A stretch of DNA of 64,000 bases from Hyphomicrobiales bacterium (GCA_025359215.1 JANYHE010000024.1:25751-89750); one strand, 5' to 3'. Positions 45,347 to 56,314 are shown, counted from the first letter of the stretch. Program-made: numbers and translations. Notes: a model not told the origin generated them from the letters alone.

Positions 45347-48300
45347 TGATCAAAATTAGAAAAACAGCAACACCAAAGCAACGCGAAGCGGCAGATCCTA
45401 AAAATTCAGTCTGGGTCACCGCAAATGCAGGGTCAGGTAAAACCCATGTTCTGGTAGAGCGTGTTGTCAGGCTTTTGCTTAATGGTGCTGAACCCACGTC
45501 AATTCTGTGCATCACCTATACCAAGGCCGCGGCAGCTGAAATGTCTGAACGTTTGTTCAAAAGACTAGGAGCTTGGACTGCGCTTGAAGATGAAGAGTTG
45601 TCCAAGGAGCTCAGTGACCTTGGAGTGGATGTGAGTGAAACAAATCATTTGATTGCGGCAAGACGACTTTTCACGCGCGCTCTCGAAACGCCCGGTGGTT
45701 TGAAAATACAAACCATCCACGCATTCTGTGAAAAGCTATTGCATCTCTTTCCTGTTGAGGCAGGCCTCGCTCCGGGCTTTCGCGTTCTTGATGACAGGCG
45801 CGAGCGAGAACTGCGAGACGAGGCAATTCAACATATTTTGCAACTTGTTGAGCAAGGCTCAAATGACGAATATGGAAAAGCCTTCAGTGCTGTTGTGGCA
45901 CAAACCAACAGCGATGGCTTTGCAGGCTTGCTGAGGGAGTTTCTGAGTGGCGCCAAGGGATTGCGCTCTATCTTGAGCCCTGAAGTGGACGCGCTACAAT
46001 TTGATATTGCGCTGAAAGAAACGCTGAATTTGGATAGCGATAAAAATTCTCAAACCATCAAGGCAGAGTTAGAGAATATAGATCGTCCGGTCTACGAACA
46101 TCACGCAAAAGTTCTTGCAAGCCATAAGGCATTTCATAATTTTGATGCCGCAACCCTATTGTTAGAAGGGGCCAAAGCCCCTGAACCCTTTAGCCACTTG
46201 TCAGCATTGGCATTTACCAAAGAAAACAAAATTAGAGGCCGGAAACTTTATTCCGACGGTTTTCAAAAAGCCCACCCAGACACAGCCCTGTTTTTGGATA
46301 CCGAAAAACAGCGATGGGTCGAATGTGTTCAAAGGCATGATTTGGTTTTGCGGGTGGAGGCCACAACCAGCCTGTTCACTCTGGCCAAAGCCATTCAAGA
46401 GCAAATTGAAAAGAAAAAGCGCCAACTCGGTTTGTGTGATTTTGATGATTTGATCAATCGCACTGCGAAACTATTGAACAGTTCGGGTGCTGCATTATGG
46501 GTGCTTTATAAACTTGATGCGGGCCTTAAACACATTCTGGTCGACGAAGCCCAAGACACCAGCCCTGTTCAATGGCAGATCATAAAAGCACTCTCCGATG
46601 AGTTTTTTTCCATCCCGGAACAATCGCAAAATAATTTAAGAACTATTTTTGCTGTGGGTGATCGCAAGCAGTCTATTTATAGTTTCCAAGGGGCTGATGC
46701 CGCCGCTTTTTCGCAGGCGCGTCACTTTTTTGAAAATATAACATCGTCCGCGCAGGCAAAGTTTAAAAATATTGACCTTTCAATTTCATATCGCAGCACC
46801 GAAGAAATTTTGTTGGCCGTAGACAAAGTCTTTCCGCCAAACAATCCTCTGCGATTAGGCTTTCCACCCGATGATCGCAGTGAGCAACCCCATCAAACCA
46901 ACAGATTAAAGGAACCCGGCATTGTCGAAGTTTGGCCACTCTACGAGGCTTTAGAAAAGCAAGAGGAATTGCCATGGAAGGCACCTGTCGATAGCGAAGC
47001 CAGAGATAGCCCACGCCGTCGATTGGCAAAAGATATTGCAACAACCATCAAAGGCTGGATCGGAAAGCGGGTTATTGCAGCAACAAACAAGCCGGTAAAA
47101 GCTGAAGACATTTTGATTCTACTGCAATCGCGTGGGCCACTATTTTCGATGTTGATTGCTGAATTGCGCAAAGCAAATGTGCCCGTTGCTGGTGCTGATC
47201 GTCTCAATCTTTTGGAAAGTCTTGCCATTCAAGATTTACTTGTTTTGGCACAATGGTTGCAATTGCCCGACGATGATTATGCTTTATCCTGCATTCTCAA
47301 AAGTCCGCTGGTTCCGAAACCTCTGAACGAGGATCAATTGTTTGAACTTGCTCATAACCGCGGTTCAACCAGCTTATGGCAACGTTTGCAGGTTGAAGAT
47401 CCGCAAACCGCAAACCTATTTTTGCAATGGCAAAAACGTGTGGTCGAGCTTGGTCCCTATGATTTCTTTTCTCAAATTCTTTTACAGTGTCGCAAAGCAA
47501 TGGTTGCCAGATTGGGGCCAGAAGCTCTCGACGCAAGTGATGCTCTTCTAGACCAAGCTCTATCGTATGAGAAGGAATATGGGCGGTCCATCACAGGCTT
47601 CATCTCTTGGTTCACTGGCAGCGAAACCAGTTTGAAACGCGAAATGGAAAAAGGCACAGACCAGGTGCGATTGATGACCGTTCACGGAGCCAAGGGTTTG
47701 GAGGCGAAGATTGTATTTTTGCCAGATGCAGCAAATCTTGCAGGTGGCAATAATAGCAAAGCAAAGCTCTTGCGCGCACCGACGGGAAGTAAAATTCCTG
47801 GATTGCCATTATGGAAACTCAGTAACCTCACCATCTCAAAAACTCAACAAGACTGGGACGATGCTGAGACAGCCAAAGCAACAGCAGAACGCAATCGACT
47901 TCTCTATGTTGCCATGACGCGGGCTTGTGACGAACTCTATATTTGTGGTTGGAAAGGCGAGAATAATATTTCAGAAGATTGCTGGTATAGGACTGTTGAG
48001 AATGCACTGGGTCCTCGAGACGAAAATGATCAAATTCGATTTGGTGCGCCTTATGCTTATCAAGAGGCCCAACCGATAGAAAAGTCCGAAAGGCCTCAAT
48101 TTGAAAGTTGGCTCACCACCAATGCAACTTCGGAACCGAATGCCCGCGTTCACAGCCTTACGAGTTTAATAGCCAAGCGTGGCAATGGTGCGAGGAATTA
48201 TGATCCAATAAATGCAAGGCGCGGCATAGCAATTCATTCTCTTTTGCAAGAGCTACCAGATATCGTGGCCGAAGCACGGGAAGATTTTGCAGTTCGCAAG

Positions 48301-48717
48301 GCAAAACGATTTGGCTTAGATCAATCTGAAGCCGTCGCCTTGGCGCAGCTTGTTAGCAACCCAGAGTTTGCGCAGTTTTTTGGCCCAGAAAGCAGTGGCG
48401 AAGCCGAAATTCGGGGTCGCCTTGGCGGTGGAAGGGTGGTGAGTGGGCGGATAGACAGAATAGCCGTCTTTCCCAATGAAATTCTTCTGTTGGATTTTAA
48501 GTCAGATCGGATTGTTCCCTCTTCTTTGGATTTTGACCACCCCTATGTAAAGCAAATCTCACTTTATTCTGAAGTCCTCAGAAATGTTTATCCAGACCGA
48601 ATGGTCAAAGCAGCTGTGCTCTGGACGCAATCCTCATCACTGGAATGGATATCTGCTGCATTAATGCAAAAAGGCTTCGATCAAGCAATTGCCGCATTAG
48701 AGCTTGATGCACCTTGA
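45346..48717 (+). CDS. addA: AddA, double-strand break repair helicase-nuclease subunit
   Basis: A 1123-residue UvrD-like helicase with a RecB-family nuclease domain. Walker A is ANAGSGKTHVL near residue 26, motif II HILVDEAQDTSPVQW near 397, motif III FAVGDRKQSIYSFQGAD near 440, motif V RLMTVHGAKGLEAKIVF near 775 and VI RLLYVAMTRA near 860; the nuclease LLDFKSDRIVPS lies near 1050. The ATG overlaps the addB stop (TGATG), a common arrangement that keeps the two subunits in step. Confidence 0.95.
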   Translation: MIKIRKTATPKQREAADPKNSVWVTANAGSGKTHVLVERVVRLLLNGAEPTSILCITYTKAAAAEMSERLFKRLGAWTALEDEELSKELSDLGVDVSETNHLIAARRLFTRALETPGGLKIQTIHAFCEKLLHLFPVEAGLAPGFRVLDDRRERELRDEAIQHILQLVEQGSNDEYGKAFSAVVAQTNSDGFAGLLREFLSGAKGLRSILSPEVDALQFDIALKETLNLDSDKNSQTIKAELENIDRPVYEHHAKVLASHKAFHNFDAATLLLEGAKAPEPFSHLSALAFTKENKIRGRKLYSDGFQKAHPDTALFLDTEKQRWVECVQRHDLVLRVEATTSLFTLAKAIQEQIEKKKRQLGLCDFDDLINRTAKLLNSSGAALWVLYKLDAGLKHILVDEAQDTSPVQWQIIKALSDEFFSIPEQSQNNLRTIFAVGDRKQSIYSFQGADAAAFSQARHFFENITSSAQAKFKNIDLSISYRSTEEILLAVDKVFPPNNPLRLGFPPDDRSEQPHQTNRLKEPGIVEVWPLYEALEKQEELPWKAPVDSEARDSPRRRLAKDIATTIKGWIGKRVIAATNKPVKAEDILILLQSRGPLFSMLIAELRKANVPVAGADRLNLLESLAIQDLLVLAQWLQLPDDDYALSCILKSPLVPKPLNEDQLFELAHNRGSTSLWQRLQVEDPQTANLFLQWQKRVVELGPYDFFSQILLQCRKAMVARLGPEALDASDALLDQALSYEKEYGRSITGFISWFTGSETSLKREMEKGTDQVRLMTVHGAKGLEAKIVFLPDAANLAGGNNSKAKLLRAPTGSKIPGLPLWKLSNLTISKTQQDWDDAETAKATAERNRLLYVAMTRACDELYICGWKGENNISEDCWYRTVENALGPRDENDQIRFGAPYAYQEAQPIEKSERPQFESWLTTNATSEPNARVHSLTSLIAKRGNGARNYDPINARRGIAIHSLLQELPDIVAEAREDFAVRKAKRFGLDQSEAVALAQLVSNPEFAQFFGPESSGEAEIRGRLGGGRVVSGRIDRIAVFPNEILLLDFKSDRIVPSSLDFDHPYVKQISLYSEVLRNVYPDRMVKAAVLWTQSSSLEWISAALMQKGFDQAIAALELDAP

Positions 48718-48775
48718 CCAAAGGCCTCATCGCTCCTACCTCTAGGGCTGAAGCAGCGATTTGGAGATCCTCATA

Positions 48776-49096
48776 ATGTCCACCCATAAAGTCACCGATG
48801 CCAGTTTTGAAGCTGATGTGATCAATTCCACAACGCCCGTTGTCGTTGATTTTTGGGCCGAATGGTGTGGTCCGTGCAAAATGATTGGCCCATCTTTGGA
48901 AGAAATTGCCAAGGAACTTGGCCCAAAAGCCAAAATTGTCAAAATCAACATTGACGAAAATCCCGGTGCACCATCAAAATATGGCGTTCGCGGCATTCCC
49001 ACCTTGATGGTTTTTAAAGATGGCAAACTGGCCGCAACCAAAGTTGGTGCAGCGCCTAAGAACCAGTTGCAAAGCTGGATTGAAAGCTCAATCTAA
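48776..49096 (+). CDS. trxA: TrxA, thioredoxin
   Basis: A 106-residue thioredoxin with [11 protein letters not shown] (Cys31 and Cys34) and the cis-proline region RGIPTLMVF. It is the general disulfide reductant of the cytoplasm. The ATG at 48776 is 58 bases after addA. It overlaps the convergent folC stop by 4 bases, and no terminator separates the two, so transcripts of opposite strands must meet here. Confidence 0.96.
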   Translation: MSTHKVTDASFEADVINSTTPVVVDFWAEWCGPCKMIGPSLEEIAKELGPKAKIVKINIDENPGAPSKYGVRGIPTLMVFKDGKLAATKVGAAPKNQLQSWIESSI

Positions 49097-50412
49097 CGCT
49101 TGGCAGCGCCAGACACCATTGAAGGTGTTTCGCCGGAATGGTTAGCCAACACATGGCCTGCTAAATAAAGCGAACCACAAATAATAACTCTTGGAGCAGG
49201 TTTCAGAAGTGAAATCTGCTCCAATGCTTTTTCAAGGCTAACTGCTGCAGTTGCTTGAATACCATTATCCATTGATATCTGAGTGAGGTCAGCACCGCTA
49301 ATAGCATTAACTTCATCAGGAATAGTGAGTGTGTAAACGTGGCTCACCACGTTTTTGAAATTGGCTATAAACTCGCCCGCATGTTTTGAGTTCAACATGC
49401 CCCAAATCATTACGGTGTTTCGCTTTGGCATGTCCCGCAAAGACTGAGAGAGTACCACGCCAGCTGGGCCATTATGGCCTCCATCAAGCCAAAGCTCAGT
49501 TTCAGCGGAAACATATTTCCGTAAACGTCCTGAACCCAAATTTTGTAAACGCGCGGGCCATGTGACGTCTTTTAATCCAATCGCAATAGCATCGTCTGAT
49601 ATACGCGCATCTCTTAAGGCACGTATTGCAGCAATTGCATTTCCAGCATTATCAATCTGGTGAGGGCCCTTAAGGGCGGGTAGCGGTAGATCCAGCAAAC
49701 CATCTTCATCTTGAAAAACCAAGCGACCATGCTGTTCAAAACTTTGCCAGTCCTGATTGGCTATTTTTAAGGGAGCAGCAACGCGCAAAGCCACGTGTTC
49801 AATTTCTTCGCGCACCTCAGGTGATTGTGCCCCCAAAATGCCAACGCATCCACGCTTGAGTATTCCAGCTTTTTCACAGGCAATTTCTTCAATCGTCTCA
49901 CCTAAATATTGCTGATGATCCAACCCAATAGACGTGATCACACTCACAGCGGGATGATCGATAACATTGGTTGCATCCAGCCGCCCACCAAGGCCCACTT
50001 CAAGAAGTAAATAATCTGCAGGCGTTCGCGTGAACGCCACGAAAGCCGCTGCCGTGGTAATTTCAAAAAATGTAATAGGCTCTGCGCCATTCGCCGCTTC
50101 GCATTCTTCCAACAACGCAGAAAGCGCTTCTTCGGAAATGAGTTCTCCCGCAACCCGAATGCGCTCATGGAATCTAACCAAATGCGGTGATGTGTAAGTG
50201 TGAACCTTGAGTCCGGCAGCCTCTAAAATGGCAAGGCACATCGCCAGCGTAGAGCCTTTGCCATTGGTGCCTGCAATGTGAATGACAGGCGGCAATCTTA
50301 GATGTGGGTTTCCCAGCTTTTCAAGAATGCTAAACATTCTATCTAAACTCAGGTCAATAATTTTAGGATGCAGGCTCAGAAGCCGCATCAATATGGCATC
50401 ACTGCGCGCCAT
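49093..50412 (-). CDS. folC: FolC, folylpolyglutamate/dihydrofolate synthase
   Basis: A 439-residue Mur-ligase-fold enzyme that adds glutamate to dihydropteroate and to tetrahydrofolates. The P-loop is [15 protein letters not shown] near residue 45; [15 protein letters not shown] near 73, [16 protein letters not shown] near 138 and [19 protein letters not shown] near 160 are family blocks. It follows accD by 2 bases in the trp-acc block, a widespread proteobacterial arrangement. Confidence 0.95.
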   Translation of the reverse strand: MARSDAILMRLLSLHPKIIDLSLDRMFSILEKLGNPHLRLPPVIHIAGTNGKGSTLAMCLAILEAAGLKVHTYTSPHLVRFHERIRVAGELISEEALSALLEECEAANGAEPITFFEITTAAAFVAFTRTPADYLLLEVGLGGRLDATNVIDHPAVSVITSIGLDHQQYLGETIEEIACEKAGILKRGCVGILGAQSPEVREEIEHVALRVAAPLKIANQDWQSFEQHGRLVFQDEDGLLDLPLPALKGPHQIDNAGNAIAAIRALRDARISDDAIAIGLKDVTWPARLQNLGSGRLRKYVSAETELWLDGGHNGPAGVVLSQSLRDMPKRNTVMIWGMLNSKHAGEFIANFKNVVSHVYTLTIPDEVNAISGADLTQISMDNGIQATAAVSLEKALEQISLLKPAPRVIICGSLYLAGHVLANHSGETPSMVSGAAKR

Positions 50413-50414
50413 GT

Positions 50415-51308
50415 TTATGCCGGCACCAAGGCACCCACTTCATGCGCGCGGGCGTCAGATTTGGTGAGCATCCGCGCAATGCGGCTGACAGTTGATTTCA
50501 TCTCATGACGATGCACAACAGTATCAACCATGCCATGGTCCTTCAAATATTCGGAGCGTTGAAAACCTTCAGGCAGCTTTTCACGGATTGTCTGCTCAAT
50601 CACGCGCTGGCCTGCAAAGCCAATAATCGCGTTGGGTTCAGCCAAATGCACATCACCGAGCATGGCATAGGAAGCCGTAACCCCGCCTGTCGTTGGATTA
50701 GTGAGAACCACAATGTAAGGCAGCTTGGCAGCGCGGAGTTCCTGCACGGCGATCGTTGTTCGCGGCAGTTGCATGAGCGAAAGAATGCCCTCCTGCATCC
50801 GCGCCCCACCAGAGGCTACAAACATGACGAAGGGGCAGCGCTTGGTCACAGCAAGCCGCATGGCCGCAATAATAGCGTCGCCTGCCGCCATGCCGAGCGA
50901 ACCGCCGATAAAGCCCATGTCTTGAACAGCAACCACCATGAACTGCTCATTCACCGCCCCATAACCAGCCTGCACAGAATCTTCGACGCCTGATTTTGAC
51001 TTGGCATCTTTCAAGCGATCAACATAACGCTTTTCGTCTCTAAATTTTAAGGGATCAATAGCCGCCGTTGGCGCGTCAAGTTTTTCAAACTCCCCACCAT
51101 CAAACATCATTGTGAAACGTGCTTCGGCTGGCATGCGGTGATGATGATTGGAGCCGGGAAACACAAATTGATTGGCCTCAAGGTCTTTGAAAAAAACCAT
51201 CTGGCCGCTGTCTGGATCTTTGATCCACATATTCTCAGGCACATCACGCTTGACGGCACCCAGAATGCTGCGAATTTTTGGGCGGACGAAATTCTTGATC
51301 CAATTCAT
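50415..51308 (-). CDS. accD: AccD, acetyl-CoA carboxylase carboxyltransferase beta subunit
   Basis: A 297-residue subunit that transfers CO2 from biotin to acetyl-CoA in fatty-acid synthesis. The crotonase-like core has [19 protein letters not shown] near residue 165 and [18 protein letters not shown] near 228. The N-terminal segment where E. coli has a four-cysteine zinc ribbon ([12 protein letters not shown]) contains no cysteine here. trpA precedes and folC follows, each separated by 2 bases. Confidence 0.95.
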   Translation of the reverse strand: MNWIKNFVRPKIRSILGAVKRDVPENMWIKDPDSGQMVFFKDLEANQFVFPGSNHHHRMPAEARFTMMFDGGEFEKLDAPTAAIDPLKFRDEKRYVDRLKDAKSKSGVEDSVQAGYGAVNEQFMVVAVQDMGFIGGSLGMAAGDAIIAAMRLAVTKRCPFVMFVASGGARMQEGILSLMQLPRTTIAVQELRAAKLPYIVVLTNPTTGGVTASYAMLGDVHLAEPNAIIGFAGQRVIEQTIREKLPEGFQRSEYLKDHGMVDTVVHRHEMKSTVSRIARMLTKSDARAHEVGALVPA

Positions 51309-51310
51309 AA

Positions 51311-52129
51311 TTAGCTCCTCACGCCCTTGGCGATTTCTGCCACAAGCGTATGCACAGCTTTGGGCGTTTTTGCGGTGGCTTTACCGTGCTTGTTTAAATT
51401 GTGTTCAATGGCACTGACGAGAGCTGAGCCCACAACAACACCGTCGGCATCTTTTGCAATCACGCGGGCCTGTTCAGCTGTCTTCACGCCAAATCCAACA
51501 GCTATGGGCAGGCTTGTGTGCTTTCGCAGACGGTTCACATTTTTCTTCACGCTCTTCAAATCAGGCGCTTTGGTGCCTGTAATGCCAAGCACCGATACGT
51601 AGTAAACAAAACCAGAGGTATTTTTGAACACCGTTGGTGCGCGGTGATCATCAGTGGTTGGTGTGGCGAGGCGAATAAAATTCATGCCAGCCGCCATAGC
51701 GGGCAAGCAAAGCTCATCATCTTCTTCCGGTGGTAGATCAACCACAATCAAACCATCAGCGCCTGCCTTCAGCGCATCAACCAAAAACTTATCAACGCCA
51801 TAGACGTAAATTGGATTGTAATAGCCCATCAAAACAATCGGCGTTTCTTTGTCACCAACGCGAAAGGCTTTGACCAGCTTAAGCGTCTTCTTCAGCGTTT
51901 GCCCTGCCGCCAATGACCGTAGGCCAGCCGCTTGAATGGCGGGGCCATCCGCCATCGGATCGGTGAACGGCATTCCAAATTCAATGATATCAGCACCTGC
52001 TTTCGGCAGGCCCTGCATAATCTTGAGGGAAGTATCAAAATCAGGATCGCCAGCAATGACGAATGTCACCAATGCAGCACGGCCTTCTACTTTCAGCGCA
52101 GCAAAGCGGCGGTCAATACGCGTACTCAC
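51311..52129 (-). CDS. trpA: TrpA, tryptophan synthase alpha subunit
   Basis: A 272-residue TIM barrel that cleaves indole-3-glycerol phosphate to indole for TrpB. The catalytic glutamate and aspartate lie in [20 protein letters not shown] (near residues 47-66); [12 protein letters not shown] near 130 and the phosphate loop [13 protein letters not shown] near 210 are intact. Its start overlaps the trpB stop by 4 bases. Confidence 0.96.
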   Translation of the reverse strand: MSTRIDRRFAALKVEGRAALVTFVIAGDPDFDTSLKIMQGLPKAGADIIEFGMPFTDPMADGPAIQAAGLRSLAAGQTLKKTLKLVKAFRVGDKETPIVLMGYYNPIYVYGVDKFLVDALKAGADGLIVVDLPPEEDDELCLPAMAAGMNFIRLATPTTDDHRAPTVFKNTSGFVYYVSVLGITGTKAPDLKSVKKNVNRLRKHTSLPIAVGFGVKTAEQARVIAKDADGVVVGSALVSAIEHNLNKHGKATAKTPKAVHTLVAEIAKGVRS

Positions 52130-53340
52130 AGCTTCACTCCCAAAATATCAGCCACAGTGAAAATATCTTTATCACCGCGCCCACACATATTCATCACCAT
52201 CAAATGATCTTTGGCCTTCTTCGGCGCAATCTTCATCACATGGGCAAGAGCATGAGAAGGTTCAAGAGCAGGAATAATGCCTTCCAATTTGCAGCACAGT
52301 TGGAAAGCTTCCAGCGCCTCTTTGTCGGTGGCTGAAACATATTCCACACGCTTCATATCATGCAGCCATGCATGTTCCGGCCCAATGCCCGGATAATCAA
52401 GCCCTGCGGAAATGGAATGGCCTTCAGTAATCTGGCCATCATCATCCATCAGCAAGTAAGTGCGGTTGCCGTGTAAAATACCCGGTTTGCCGCCAGCGAT
52501 TGAGGCTGCGTGTTTTTTCTTGAGACCATAACCGGCCGCTTCCACACCAATAATCTCGACATCTTTGTCATCCAAAAACGGATGAAACAGGCCCATGGCA
52601 TTGGAGCCGCCGCCGATGGCAGCCACCAAAGAATCGGGCAAGCGCCCTTCGCGTTTCAACATTTGTTCCTTGGTTTCGCGACCAATCACCGATTGGAAAT
52701 CACGCACCATTTCAGGGTAAGGCGCTGGGCCTGCCACTGTGCCGATGCAATAGAATGTATCCTCCACATTGGCCACCCAATCCCGAAGCGCTTCATTTAA
52801 AGCATCTTTTAAAGTGCGCGAACCTGATTTTGCCGGAACCACAGTGGCCCCCAGCAATTTCATGCGGAAAACGTTGGGCATTTGACGAGCGATATCAACT
52901 TCGCCCATATAGATGATGCATTCCAACCCGAAGCGCGCACAGGCTGTGGCAGTGGCAACACCATGTTGGCCAGCACCTGTCTCCGCGATAATGCGTTTCT
53001 TGCCCATGCGGCGCGCCAACAAAATTTGGCCCATCACGTTGTTAATTTTATGTGCGCCTGTGTGATTAAGCTCATCACGCTTGAAATAAATTTTGGCCCC
53101 ACCCAAATGCTCGGTCATGCGTTCAGCATAATATAAGGGTGATGGACGGCCCACATAATGCTCGAGGAAATCATCAAGCTCCGCTTGGAATGACGGGTCA
53201 GCTTTCGCATCCTTATAGGCCTGTTCCAATTGCAAAATCAGCGGCATCAAAGTTTCGGCCACAAAGCGGCCACCATAAATGCCAAACAACCCGCGCTCAT
53301 CAGGGCCGGTGCGATAAGAATTGGGAGGCGTTATAGTCAT
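52126..53340 (-). CDS. trpB: TrpB, tryptophan synthase beta subunit
   Basis: A 404-residue PLP enzyme joining indole and serine. The PLP lysine is in [12 protein letters not shown] near residue 95, the glycine-rich phosphate loop is [10 protein letters not shown] near 240, and the monovalent-cation region follows. Length is standard. It follows trpF by 15 bases and is coupled to trpA. Confidence 0.97.
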   Translation of the reverse strand: MTITPPNSYRTGPDERGLFGIYGGRFVAETLMPLILQLEQAYKDAKADPSFQAELDDFLEHYVGRPSPLYYAERMTEHLGGAKIYFKRDELNHTGAHKINNVMGQILLARRMGKKRIIAETGAGQHGVATATACARFGLECIIYMGEVDIARQMPNVFRMKLLGATVVPAKSGSRTLKDALNEALRDWVANVEDTFYCIGTVAGPAPYPEMVRDFQSVIGRETKEQMLKREGRLPDSLVAAIGGGSNAMGLFHPFLDDKDVEIIGVEAAGYGLKKKHAASIAGGKPGILHGNRTYLLMDDDGQITEGHSISAGLDYPGIGPEHAWLHDMKRVEYVSATDKEALEAFQLCCKLEGIIPALEPSHALAHVMKIAPKKAKDHLMVMNMCGRGDKDIFTVADILGVKL

Positions 53341-53355
53341 AGCAGGTCCTTAGTT

Positions 53356-53985
53356 TCAGGCGCTTTTAGCGGCCTTGATAAATTTGGCAATAAGCTCAGC
53401 ATCCTTGATGCCGGGCGATGATTCAACCCCTGATGACACATCGACAATCGACGCATGTGTGATGCGCAAGGCTTCCGCCACATTGTCAGGCGTGAGGCCG
53501 CCAGATAGCATGTAAGGATATTTGACATCAGCCAGCAGTGTCCAGTCAAAACTCAAGCCATTGCCGCCAGGAAGCAGGCCTTTGGGCGCCTTGGCATCAA
53601 ATAAAATCAAGTTGGCAACCGATTTGAACGCTTCGGCTGAAGCTACATCCGCAGCGGTCTCAACTCTAATCGCCTTGATCACAGGGATGTGTGTAAGCTT
53701 TTTAATTTGAGAAATGCGGTGCGAAGTTTCATTGCCATGCGCTTGAATATAGTCGGCGCGCAAGTCACCTTTGATAGACTGCAACAAAGCATCATCGGCA
53801 TCCACCACCAAGGCCACAATTTTGGCTTTGCCACGCGCTTGGTCCGCAAGCTTGACCGCTTGCGCCAGTGAAACATTGCGTGGGCTTTTGGCAAAAAACA
53901 CAAGACCCACCATATCCGCACCCTGATCCAATGCGGCTTGCATGGTGTTCGGATTTGACAGACCGCAAATTTTCACCACAGCCAT
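53356..53985 (-). CDS. trpF: TrpF, phosphoribosylanthranilate isomerase
   Basis: A 209-residue stand-alone TIM barrel for the third step of tryptophan synthesis. KICGLSNPNTM holds the catalytic cysteine (residue 7), the general-acid aspartate lies in LILFDAKAPKGLLPGGNG near 125, and SGGLTPDNVAEAL near 160 binds phosphate. The ATG overlaps the pyrF stop (TAATG). Confidence 0.95.
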   Translation of the reverse strand: MAVVKICGLSNPNTMQAALDQGADMVGLVFFAKSPRNVSLAQAVKLADQARGKAKIVALVVDADDALLQSIKGDLRADYIQAHGNETSHRISQIKKLTHIPVIKAIRVETAADVASAEAFKSVANLILFDAKAPKGLLPGGNGLSFDWTLLADVKYPYMLSGGLTPDNVAEALRITHASIVDVSSGVESSPGIKDAELIAKFIKAAKSA

Positions 53986-54683
53986 TATGATAAGCTCTGC
54001 AAAATATCGTGTGCCGCTCGCGCTGGATCAGCAGCACCCGTAATCGCACGGCCAATTACCAGAATATCGGCGCCTGCATCCATCGCAGCTTTTGGCGTGG
54101 CCACACGTTTTTGATCATGGCTCGCAACCTCCGCAGGGCGAATACCCGGCACAATAGAGAGAAAGCTTCTTGGCAATTCGCGTCTGATATTCACCAAATC
54201 AAGAGGGCTGCACACCACACCATCAAGGCCAGCTTGATGTGTGAGCTTGGCCAAATTGAGCGCATGATCAGCACTTTTTTTCTGAGCGTCAAACCCGGCA
54301 GCCCAGAGATCATCATTTGAAAGGCTGGTGAGTACAGTAACAGCGATCAGTTTCGTTTGACCCTGCACCGCGTCCCGCGCGGCTTTCATCATATCAAGAC
54401 CACCCATAGCGTGCACATTTGTAATGGCCGGGGCCGGTGCGAGCTTCAATAATGATGTGAGGCCTTGGGCCACTGTGTTGGGAATGTCGTGTAACTTCAT
54501 ATCGAGAAATATCGGAATGCCAGCGGCAGCCACCGCTTCATAACCACGTGGGCCGTGAGCATAGAAAAACTCCATTCCAATTTTTAACATACCAACATGG
54601 CCTAAAAGTTCTTTGGCCAAAGTCACAGCGCGCGCCAAATCTGGAGTGTCCAAGGCCACGCAAATGGGATTATTTTTCGTCAT
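53985..54683 (-). CDS. pyrF: PyrF, orotidine-5'-phosphate decarboxylase
   Basis: A 232-residue TIM barrel for the final step of UMP synthesis. The catalytic tetrad is in FLDMKLHDIPNTV near residue 60; CVALDTPDLARAV begins the protein and IVPGIRPAE and ADILVIGRAIT bind phosphate. Coupling of pyrF to trpF puts a pyrimidine enzyme in front of tryptophan genes; both pathways use PRPP. Confidence 0.95.
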   Translation of the reverse strand: MTKNNPICVALDTPDLARAVTLAKELLGHVGMLKIGMEFFYAHGPRGYEAVAAAGIPIFLDMKLHDIPNTVAQGLTSLLKLAPAPAITNVHAMGGLDMMKAARDAVQGQTKLIAVTVLTSLSNDDLWAAGFDAQKKSADHALNLAKLTHQAGLDGVVCSPLDLVNIRRELPRSFLSIVPGIRPAEVASHDQKRVATPKAAMDAGADILVIGRAITGAADPARAAHDILQSLS

Positions 54684-54704
54684 GTAAAATGAACTAGCGC
54701 TAAT

Positions 54705-55628
54705 TTAAGCGTTCCGCAAATGCACCATCACCGCAGCGGCCAAATCCTCTAAAGCAGTGCCGGAGGATTTAAACAACGTAATTTCACCATCGGTTTTGCG
54801 GCCCATTTTTATCTCGCTACAAAGTTCAAAAAAATCAGCCTGCACTTGGTTAAAATTGAACTTCCCCTCAGCCTGCGCTTGGATCAAATCTCCTGCTTCG
54901 GCTTCAGCGCCATGAAGCGTATCAACAAACACTCTGGATAGGGCCACAACCTCACCATCAGTCTCGCGCATCGAAGGTTTAAACGCGCCTGCTAAATCAA
55001 TATGGGTACCAGGTTTGAGCCAAGCGCCTTTGATAATTGCGGTGGTCGATGTTGTAAGGCATGAAATAATATCAGCTTGGCCAACGGCAGCTTCAAGATC
55101 GGTCACGGCAGTGGCGGCAAAGCCCTCTTCAGAAAGGTCCTGTGCCAATTGTACTGATTTTTCGAAAGTACGATTGAAAATTAAAACTCTTTTGATTGGG
55201 CGCATAGAGGCATGAGCATGCACGAAATGTTTGGCCAAGGCTCCAGCACCAACGATCAGCAAGGTTGAAGAATCCGCACGCGATAAATAATCCGAAGCCA
55301 AGGCCCCAGCAGCAGCTGTGCGCCGCCTTGTGAGCTCTGTTCCATCCATCATCACAACAGGCGTTCCGGTGGCATTGTCGATCAGCAAATAGGCGGCTTG
55401 AACTGTCGGCACATTTAATGCCGGATTGTCAGTTTTCACCGTCACTGTTTTAAGCCCGGTGAAATCCTTGCTCCACGCAGGCATTAGCAAAAGCGTGGTG
55501 ACAGGCGATGTTTCATGGTGGTGGCGCACCGGTGTAGCAATCTCATCACGAAAACCTTGGCGTAAGGCCTCTACAAGATCTTTATAAGGGGCAGTGGCCG
55601 CCAGTTCCTCAGCAGAAATCCATTTCAC
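54705..55628 (-). CDS. Ornithine cyclodeaminase/mu-crystallin-family protein
   Basis: A 307-residue NAD(P)-binding protein. RRTAAAGALASDYLSR near residue 101 and the dinucleotide loop LLIVGAGALAKHFVHAH near 122 are diagnostic, with TGLKTVTVK in the substrate region. The family includes ornithine cyclodeaminase and pyrroline-2-carboxylate or ketimine reductases, and sequence does not separate them securely; lack of an arg or put neighbour leaves the substrate open. The start is a GTG at 55628 overlapping the lapA-like stop (GTGA). Confidence 0.85.
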   Translation of the reverse strand: MKWISAEELAATAPYKDLVEALRQGFRDEIATPVRHHHETSPVTTLLLMPAWSKDFTGLKTVTVKTDNPALNVPTVQAAYLLIDNATGTPVVMMDGTELTRRRTAAAGALASDYLSRADSSTLLIVGAGALAKHFVHAHASMRPIKRVLIFNRTFEKSVQLAQDLSEEGFAATAVTDLEAAVGQADIISCLTTSTTAIIKGAWLKPGTHIDLAGAFKPSMRETDGEVVALSRVFVDTLHGAEAEAGDLIQAQAEGKFNFNQVQADFFELCSEIKMGRKTDGEITLFKSSGTALEDLAAAVMVHLRNA

Positions 55629-55966
55629 GGCATTAGCCCGATATAAGGTGTAATGTCTTGGATTGTGGGTTGCGGGTTTTTGGCGCTTTCAAGCTCGCTC
55701 TGCAGCTTGGCAATTTCTGCACGGCGTTCCCTTGCCAGCTTGCGCCATTTGCCATGTGCAAACCATGACACAATCCAGCCAACTAAAATACCAATAAACA
55801 CACCAAAGATAAACAGCGCCCAGAGGGGCATGTTTATCGATAGGATTGGAGATTCAGACGAGAAGGGGTCAAGCGACAAACGCGTCCATTGTCGATTGGC
55901 CACAGCAAAGCTGATCACCACAATGGCAATAGGCAGTCCAATTATCCAACGTAGGATGCGGCGCAA
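55625..55966 (-). CDS. LapA-domain (DUF1049) membrane protein
   Basis: A 113-residue inner-membrane protein with two hydrophobic helices (about residues 6-22 and 47-68) and a charged coiled-coil tail, the layout of LapA, which with LapB tunes LPS synthesis in E. coli. No LapB is adjacent, so function is by family only. The start is a TTG at 55966, three bases after the ihfB stop. Confidence 0.83.
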   Translation of the reverse strand: MRRILRWIIGLPIAIVVISFAVANRQWTRLSLDPFSSESPILSINMPLWALFIFGVFIGILVGWIVSWFAHGKWRKLARERRAEIAKLQSELESAKNPQPTIQDITPYIGLMP

Positions 55967-55969
55967 CGA

Positions 55970-56254
55970 TTAGGCCTTGCTGTTCAAACCGGCACGAAGT
56001 TCCTTGCCAGTCTTGAAAAACGGTACACGCTTTGGCGTCACATCAACGCTTTCGCCGGTGCGAGGGTTACGCCCTGTGCGGCCATCACGCTCTTTCACCG
56101 AGAATGCCCCAAAGCCGCGCAGCTCCACGCGTGATCCACCTTTCATAGCATCAATAATTTCATCAAAGATTTTATTGACGATGCGCTCCACGTCGCGGTG
56201 ATAGAGGTGGGGGTTCTTGTCTGCAATTTTTTGTACGAGTTCAGATTTAATCAT
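55970..56254 (-). CDS. ihfB: IhfB, integration host factor beta subunit
   Basis: A 94-residue DNA-bending protein of the HU/IHF family. [16 protein letters not shown] at the N terminus, [19 protein letters not shown] near residue 42 and the proline-bearing intercalating arm [19 protein letters not shown] are standard. The ATG at 56254 is the family start; a longer frame to 56296 is not supported. The proposed origin contains an exact IHF site. Confidence 0.95.
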   Translation of the reverse strand: MIKSELVQKIADKNPHLYHRDVERIVNKIFDEIIDAMKGGSRVELRGFGAFSVKERDGRTGRNPRTGESVDVTPKRVPFFKTGKELRAGLNSKA

Positions 56255-56314
56255 AAGCCTCACCCGAATAAGGGAATTGAAATTACAGGGTGCCAAACTG
56301 TGGGCGTCCCGTCA

